From Cristatella mucedo (lineage: Eukaryota; Bryozoa; Phylactolaemata; Cristatellidae), in assembly GCA_009760855.2 (NCBI GenBank), contig WPIO01000012.1, positions 2,698,001 to 2,762,000 of the forward strand: 64,000 nucleotides of DNA. The letters run 5' to 3'. A program made the translations under genes and the position numbers. Each line of letters opens with the position of its first letter. Positions within the stretch are counted from its first letter, which is position 1. Shown piece by piece: positions 24,066-64,000 of this stretch. Below the pieces are notes generated by a model. That model had not been told where the DNA came from, did no database searches, and was given only the letters and a program-made list of their open reading frames with translations.

Positions 24066-24243
24066 TACAGTCGACTTCGTATATAAGAATATCTGATATA
24101 GGAATACTTCGCTTATAAGAATAGCAGTTCCATGTCCCAGATTTACTCGAGCTATAGACTCACTCTTGCATATAGGAATACTCTGCCTATGAGAATGGCT
24201 ATTTGCCGTCCCGAGCATATTCTTATAAGTGGAGTCGACTGTA
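24066..24243. mobile_element. MITE with pogo/Tigger-like terminal inverted repeats
   Basis: TA / CAGTCGACTTCGTATATAAG at the left and CTTATAAGTGGAGTCGACTG / TA at the right form terminal inverted repeats flanked by TA. This is the usual target duplication of Tc1/mariner-superfamily elements. The 174-bp body has no ORF but repeats TATAAGAATA-like units several times. Confidence 0.75.
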
Positions 24244-24621
24244 TTCACAATTTCCCGACTGGTGTATCCGTCAGCGTTTGCACCTTTTCTCTTTCCATCC
24301 CAGTCTCACATTTGATCCAGTTAGCTCTGTACTCTATCTCGTCTTGCCCTCATGCATGCATCGCCACCACCTGCATTTCCACTGTTCGCTCTTTGTAGTT
24401 GCCCTTGCCAGGAGGGCTTGGGCAATGCTTGGCTAGTCCTTGATATCCAAGTGTTGTTTCATTCGGCCTGTCGGCCGCTGCTTCTAGTCATAATTTTGAC
24501 CTTCTTCTAGGACACGGTTGGTAGCAGGTTCTAAACATTCTTAGTACAGGTAGCTGCCAAGTCACCCAGTAATCCAGCAGCTTGTTCACTCCTTAAATAG
24601 TTATAGTTCTGCAAGCTCAAC

Positions 24622-24930
24622 TAATAATAATAATAATAGTAAAAATAATACATTTTAATGGCACCCTCAGAGAACTTAATCTCTTTCTAGGCGCTTAACA
24701 TAGGCTGTAAAGGAAGCAGGATCAAATGGTTAGTGGTAGCATGCTCGATGTCAACAAGCAGAACATGACTAGAGATGACACGCACAGGGTCAATATGCAA
24801 TTATGGTTAGTTGCAGCATGCACAGTGTCAGCACTCACAAACGACGAATCACATGGACCCACTAAGTGCTGTGATAAATAGATGCGTTTTAGCTGCTTTT
24901 TAAGTGTAGTCAAGTAAACTAGTCACGTGT
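24622..24930 (-). mobile_element. LINE-A 3' end fragment
   Basis: Starts with (AAT)n, then the reversed hairpin tail (CCTCAGAGAACTTAATCTCT) and 3' UTR (CAGCATGCACAGTGTCAGCA) into the last ORF2 codons. 5'-truncated insertion. Confidence 0.8.
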
Positions 24931-25634
24931 GATCGTTGAGATCAAGAACCCTCTTCATACTGTGGACATGAAACGCTGCTTTGGAATTGGCTTTTGCTAG
25001 AACGATTGACGGCTGCACGTTGTCTTACCTGCTTTCTAGCTGTTATGGGGCTGGAGCAGCGCTCCTATTAGGAGCCTTCTAGACGAGCTTTACCTTCTCT
25101 CCATCCCTGCCCCCCCCATTCACCCTTCCAGTAGAATGAGGAGGCCCCCTTCTCTCTTTCCCCCCTTTACACAGTGCATTCTCGGTGGGGCCGGCAGCTG
25201 GCCTAATAAATAACTTAATAACCTTTTGAAGATCGTGTACCTGATCCAAGTTTTAACCTGACCCTTGAAGTTAGACTAAGTCCTGAGAATAGTCCTATAT
25301 AGCTCTCCTAGACTAGTGTTCATTTCGACCAGGCCGGCGCACTGTAAACACGATCGATCGTAATTTCTCATCGTAAATCTGCAGCTTCTCACAGTGTGGC
25401 AAAACCTCAGTTGGGTTCTCTCTATGTGTGTCTGCCGTGATTGGGTGTGGGGGGGGGGGTAAAGGGTTATCATTATCATTGTCGGCACTGTCACTGGAAC
25501 GACTTCCAGTTAGTGAGAAGTGAAGTGTCATCCCACCATTAGCTAGTCAACTCCCCGGCTCGACCTACTGACCAGAGCAGTCTGCCAAACCGGTTCCTGG
25601 CACTTCAAAGTCATCGAGTGATCCCGTCTGCAAG

Positions 25635-25800
25635 CCTATCTTCCGAAGCCCAAGCTCGCGTGAAATAAGCTGATTCTGTACCAACAGCAAAAGCAGTCGC
25701 TTGCACTTAGAAATCCAGAATTACCTGCTGCAGTAGGTGACATGGGTCGTTTAGTGGGAGCACTTAACCACTGGGCTACGACCAATGGCTGCGTGTTTGT
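25635..25800 (-). mobile_element. SINE-B, degraded
   Basis: Minus strand gives a tRNA-like GTAGCCCAGTGGTTAAGTGC, followed by a SINE-B-like body. Tentative. Confidence 0.4.
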
Positions 25801-26009
25801 GCTTCCAAACCCCGGGTTAGTTAACTTGTATGACTCATTTTTAAGGAATGAGTAGTTTTTGACATAGCCCTTGGCTGTCATGTCAGCTTCATAGCTGCTG
25901 GCTCAGCTCTCTGTTTCCCTTCGGTTGGTTAGAACTGCGAATAGAGGGTTCATTGCAGGGTAGGTAGTGCCAACCCACGATACTAAGAGTAATAGTAATT
26001 AAGATAAGA

Positions 26010-26200
26010 CATTCGTATAGTACCCCAAATGAACTAAATTTCTTTCTAGGCACTTGCATTAGCTGCAAAGAAGTATGTCGACTGGTTGGCAAAAAAAAAC
26101 AGTGTCAGCACACATGTGAACTAAGGGCAATCCTGTTAGCAGCACTTTGCAGCTGCTGCCACAAGATGGGCAACGAAAAGGATTCTTGCCTGCCAAACGC
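26010..26200 (-). mobile_element. LINE tail fragment (A/C-like)
   Basis: Reversed tail motif (CTAAATTTCTTTCTAGGCAC) with CAGTGTCAGCACAC downstream. Family uncertain. Confidence 0.4.
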
Positions 26201-26299
26201 CTCAGTAAGTGCATTCTGCATGCACCGTTTGACAGACCAGTACTCATATCCCAAGCTGCTCTTTGCTTCGAGGGCTATTGCCTGGGCTAATAAGCAGCC

Positions 26300-29180
26300 T
26301 AGCTTCTATGGCTGAATGACAGCAGCCTGGCCTGCTTTTATTGAATAGCATAGGTTCCTCCAAATCCGTCGTCCAGTCTTCTTTTGTGTCCGCTTATGGT
26401 GTGCTTATCGTTTCATTATCTCGAGTGAGGCATTCCTGTTGTATCATGTCCGAGCATGCTGAAAAACTGGCTGTAGGTCAGCAGAAGTGCTGCAGGGCTC
26501 CATCACAGCTGCTATTTCCTTCTCTGCAGTAGACCGTCCTTGACTCGGGTGCAGCAGTTGATGTAGTGAGTGCATTGATTATTAAGGAACCTGAATGACA
26601 CTCTAAGGCCGCTACTAGGTGCTAATTATTTTCTGCTTTGCAAACGAGGCTTTGCGAATTAGTTGCATAAGACAAGCCTGCTAGCAGAGTAGCTGACCGA
26701 ATTTCGACTCGGCTCGTTGGTTGGTTAGTCTAGTGGTTGCATGCAGCTGACCTCAGTGTCCTATCGCTTGAAGGAGAGCTGCGTTGACGATCACACCGTA
26801 ACTTAGCAGAATGCTAGCCGAGCGCATGGTTTTCAAAATGGTAGCTTTGCACATAGTGATCCTTTACTGGACGTTGCATGCAGGTCTGCTTGTACGGCAG
26901 CACCCCTTGGACAGCGACCTTCACCTGCTTGAGTTCCAGGGCTGCCGACCTTGGATCAAACTGTATTTTGAAATTTCTGCTGCAATGCTTGGCTGGTGGC
27001 CAGCTTGCAGTGTCGCAAGTCATTGGCTTTAAAACTGCCATGCACAGTACAAGCTTTGAAAGGGGGAGCCATGATCCGAGATTGAGCAATATGCAGTAGA
27101 TATCAATTGACTCGTGATATGGGGGTCGGGGGGGGGAACAGCAACAGCTGTGCAATGTTTGCCTGCTTACTTGTTTGGCTTCAAGATTGATGATCGCAGG
27201 GAAAATTACGAGGTCTCGGTATGCTGCCCCTGCAGCAAAGCTGGTACACTCTGGTCCTCACTCCCCAGCACTAACCAAAGGGGGCTGCTGTAAGTGAAAC
27301 TTGTGTGGTATCCCGTGCCGCACCTTGGCCTTGACAGCATTTGTCAATGGCATTGAGCTTTTCTGAGACCACGGAATCCATTCGTTTGCCCATGTTGACT
27401 AATCCATTCCTTAGTACTGGTGACGTTGATAGTTCGAAGACAGAGCATCTAGTGGTCTTGCAGCTTGTCGGAGATGTAGGAGACTACATGCAGTGGTGCT
27501 GGCGCAGCAGAAGTCGTTTTTCTCTAGGTCGAGCCGTGTGCGGCATGCATTGATCAGCAAAAATTTAGTTGAGCTTGGGCACCTGCTGATTTGGGCCAAC
27601 CCGTCCATCCGCAGCTACAGGCAAAGCTGAGTCGAAGTAGCTGATGTGGGCCAGTGATGCATGTGAGCCCTTTCTAGAGTCTGCGGCAGGCTGCGTTAGC
27701 GCTTGTAGTGCCGCGCTCATGGCACGGCTTGAGAGGTCGTCGAAGAGTTGTGTTTAACACCATCCTACCGCCGGTGGCTTTCCCACCAGTCAGGCTCGTG
27801 TGGCGCCAGCCGCTTAAGCTGGCCTGCATTGCAAATCGAGTTAAATATGCTCTATGAGTGAGGAGTCCCAGCACCACCGAAGACCTAGTTAAGATGGGCA
27901 CGGGCTGATAGGATGCTTGCGCAGAAGTTAATCATAAAAACTCTTGTTTGTTCGAGATACCGGATGGAATTGACAATTGCAGCCTGGTCGCACTTCTAGA
28001 TTACTTCAATTTTCATTTACCTTAATTGGAAAATGAAGTTTAAAAAAATTATTCATTCGACCCTGTGGGATTTTCGAAAGTCTGCTGGTCGTCAAGAGAC
28101 GGCTTAAGCCAATGAGCCCAGCAAGCATACTTCCGGTTGGTTGTCATTGTCTTTTAGGGTCATACCCACCCTTAGTGTAGCACGCCGACTGTTCAGCTTC
28201 TCTCAGTACATTCGCTCTGTATAGCACAGAGATGATGATCGTCTGACAGCTATGGTGTGTGCGACAGTTAATGCATGGCCGGTGTATGAATAGGCTCTCA
28301 ACGCTGGCATGCACATGTGTGGAGCTTTGCCCCCTGCGTTGCCCGTGCTGCGGCACGCGAGGCGTGTCCTTTCAGCTCACCCGCAAACGACGCCGGTCTG
28401 TCATGTCCAGTGAAAGAGCACGATAGCAAGAGGCTGTTTGGTTGTGGTCTCGATAGCACATTCAACTGCGAAGAGTGGTGGCACCGAGCGGCGCTTTGTC
28501 CCACTCAAACCGACACTCCTCGGCAGGACAGCTCACGGTATCTCGATCAGCAGCAAGCTCTTCTGGGGTCGGCCATAGCTGTGGGTACCCGGAATTCGCG
28601 CCACCTCTGCGTTGGCGCAGATTTCCGCAGATTTTTAACAGAAGGTTGCCCCCGGTGATCTGCGTTGGATGAATGTGAGTGCGCATATGAAAACGCTAGA
28701 TGTTACCGCCATGTTTCTAGCTAGCCACGCCACCATGCACACTGACCGAGACACAGCGGCTTTTTTGCTTGCTTTGGCTCTGGGGAGCACTCCTTGTTCT
28801 AGGGAAGGCAGGGTCGTCTTTCGCACTCTCAAATTGCGCTGCTTCGTTCTTGGCTGGGCAGGTGCTTAAAGCTATTCCAATCGATGCCGGTGTGCAGGAG
28901 GGAGAATTCACAATTCCGTTGTCAATCATGGCAGCCAAACGAAAGGGAATTCAGCGCACACAGACGCAGCACTATTGCTCTCAGCCAAATGCACAGCGAC
29001 GTAGATGGCCGCGAAGCCCTTTATGGCCCAGTTCAGTACCTGCTAGCCGTGGTCAGCGCAGCCAGAGTCTTTTATAGGTGGTCGCAGTCGGCTGCCTAGC
29101 TGGTACTTCGTTGAGAGTTCATTTCCCCGTTCACTCTTTGAGTGTCTTTATCCGTTGCCTCTTGCCGGCTCTGCTTGTAG
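26300..29180. other. Probable RB1 5'-UTR intron, otherwise unrecognised
   Basis: No exon or element recognised apart from a short tRNA-like stretch near 26715. It ends in a strong acceptor (TCTGCTTGTAG) at 29180. Confidence 0.45.
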
Positions 29181-62327
<33,147 letters not shown>

Positions 62328-62829
62328 GTAAGCCTGTCTTGCGTGCCATTGCTGTCACTTTGTTTCGAGCTATCGGGCGCCGTCGGCACCCAAGCCTTGC
62401 TTCGCCTGTCACGAATGTGCTCTGCTGTTGGGCTGCTGCCAAGCCAATGGTGATCATTTGTCGATGTATTCTAGAGTTTTGCACAGTTATGCCACCTAAA
62501 CTACTGCCCATGTCTCCGTTCAGTTTCGCGTTGGATCAAACAAGGCCGAGGGCTGTATCATGCTTTTAACGCCTAATCGGCATGTTGCGAAACTTGTCGG
62601 AGCTGCTTAGGCTATTTGTGGTCCCTAAAATTCGTGTAACAGCAGCATTGTTGCAAGTTCATGAAGTCGGAAACAAGGTTGTTTGCACTGTGAGCCCGGT
62701 TGACTGCAAGAGCTGTGCATCAAGCATTTTGGCACTGTTCTACCCTGCACCAGTATGCAGTTGCAATGCAGAGCGAAAGCAGAGAAGCCAGCAAACTTGT
62801 ACTGAACAGGGATCTTATAAAAGGCTCGC

Positions 62830-63640
62830 GGATAATAATAATAATACGAATAAAAATAATACATCGTTTAGCGCCCTTAGAGAACTGAATCTCTATGTAG
62901 GCACTTTACAGATGCTGTATAGAAAGCAGTCCTTGTATTGAACGATACTACAAGCAGCACTCAGTGCCACCGGCGAATATGACTTCTGGCTAGTAGCATA
63001 CACTGAATCATGCACTGGTAAGCAGGCAGAGCAGACTGGAACAAAAAAGACAAGCAGCAAGCTGCAGCAAGGAGAAAGCTGAGTTGAACAGTTGTGTCGT
63101 CACATGAGACTTAAATAATGCAAGGTCATTGCAGATAGTGACCGAAGCTGTAAGCGAGTTTCTGACTATTGTTGCATACAAACTGAAGGAGCGGTCAACA
63201 ATTTCAAAGATTTCAAAGTAGTGCGACGGACAGGAAGATGCCGCCTATACGGAGAAGTGGTTGTTACGATAGCTCTGGAAAAATGTGAAAGTTGGATTGG
63301 TTGGCTGGTACAAGCAAGTGAAGTGTCCTCTAAACCAGGCAGAGAGGATTGAAACCGATTCGATGCTTGAAAGTGAGCCAGCAACACTTAAACAGAAGTT
63401 TTGTGACGTAGCAGCTACACCGTTGAAGAGAGACCAGACCAACTGCTGAGTGTTGAACCAGTCGCAGAAGATACACAGGCAGCTAGTCCTTTATAAAGGG
63501 AGCTGCAATAATCTAGACACACTGTCCCAAACGTTTGAAAACGTTTCACTGTCGGACTCTTGTCCCCATTTTAACAAGGTTCTTTAGCTGAAAATAGACC
63601 GACTTGGCTGTCTTTTGTGGCAGTCTGTGATGTCTGTTGA
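62830..63640 (-). mobile_element. LINE-C, 3' part, degraded
   Basis: (AAT)n, reversed hairpin tail (CTTAGAGAACTGAATCTCTA), then RT C-terminal relics on the minus strand (63245-63442). RB1 intron 13. Confidence 0.65.
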
Positions 63641-64000
63641 AGAAAAAATCTCAAAAATAAAGCATCCTGCTCTAAAAATCAACAATAATCATGCATTAGC
63701 AACACTGCAAAGGAAATCTGAGGTACGTGGTATCGCTATGCTCAATTGCGTTCAGTGCCACTAATAATTTACAATTGCTCATGTTCGTTTGACTAAGAAA
63801 GTCAGAAACAGCAGGATTTCTAAATTCAGTACTAGTGCCTTTCACCCTTCGAGAGCTTGCCACGTACAGAACCTGCAAACTAAACGTGAACATTAGTGTA
63901 TTGCTCCTGTTTATCTGCAAGTACCACCTTTCCCAAAATCTTTATCTTATAGAGGATCTGTTAAACTAGTACCCTATATGCCAATCGGCAACTCAAAGTA
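63641..64000. other. RB1 intron 13, unrecognised to window end
   Basis: No pocket B exon or element recognised. Confidence 0.4.

Overview
This is a piece of an animal (metazoan) nuclear genome, most likely an invertebrate. The reasons are GT-AG introns of 0.15-12 kb, L2/CR1-type LINE fragments with (ATT)n tails, tRNA-derived SINEs, decayed Tc1-like transposons and long CA/CT microsatellites. There are no prokaryotic genes. I cannot name the species from the sequence.

Two host genes can be assembled exon by exon, both on the + strand. The first (coding about 3865-10359, polyadenylation signal at 10873) is a compact multi-exon gene. Its predicted protein is 293 aa from a start at 6275, or 401 aa if an upstream coding exon at 3865 is included. 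It carries short Tyr/Phe-containing motifs that resemble axonemal microtubule-associated proteins, but I could not assign a family. Every splice junction from 6197 on keeps the frame, and the last exon ends at a TAG stop.

The second, and the main content, is a retinoblastoma gene (RB1 ortholog). It has 13 coding exons between 29194 and 62327 and runs off the right edge. The exons give about 643 codons with consistent phases. They cover the RB N-terminal cyclin-like domain, the CDK-site linker (QTPVR), all of pocket A, the spacer (DSPLF, SVSPAR) and the first residues of pocket B. The rest of pocket B and the C-terminus lie beyond the window. The ATG sits 13 nt after a strong splice acceptor, so there should be an upstream non-coding exon. 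The best candidate ends at 22100, behind a GC-rich region with an E-box, an inverted CCAAT box and an E2F-like site (21816-21842).

The remainder is intergenic and intronic sequence filled with transposable elements. I call the LINE groups A, B and C; all are L2/CR1-like. LINE-A includes a nested insertion (18107-18853 inside 17025-19305), an opposite-strand insertion into another LINE-A tail (51238-52397) and a copy with a 5' inversion (30225-30915). There are two tRNA-derived SINE groups (A and B). SINE-A shares its 3' end with LINE-A. There are three decayed Tc1-like transposons, one carrying a perfect 32-bp-stem hairpin, and a 174-bp pogo/Tigger-like MITE with TA target duplications. Transposase and RT fragments lie inside RB1 introns, and one of them (54408-54485) closely imitates an exon; it was rejected.

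Regional layout: 1-2.3 kb LINE-A; 2.5-10.9 kb first gene and its CpG-rich 5' region; 10.9-21.4 kb repeats; 21.5-22.7 kb candidate RB1 promoter; 22.7-29.2 kb repeats and unrecognised sequence; 29.2-62.3 kb RB1; 62.8-63.6 kb LINE-C.
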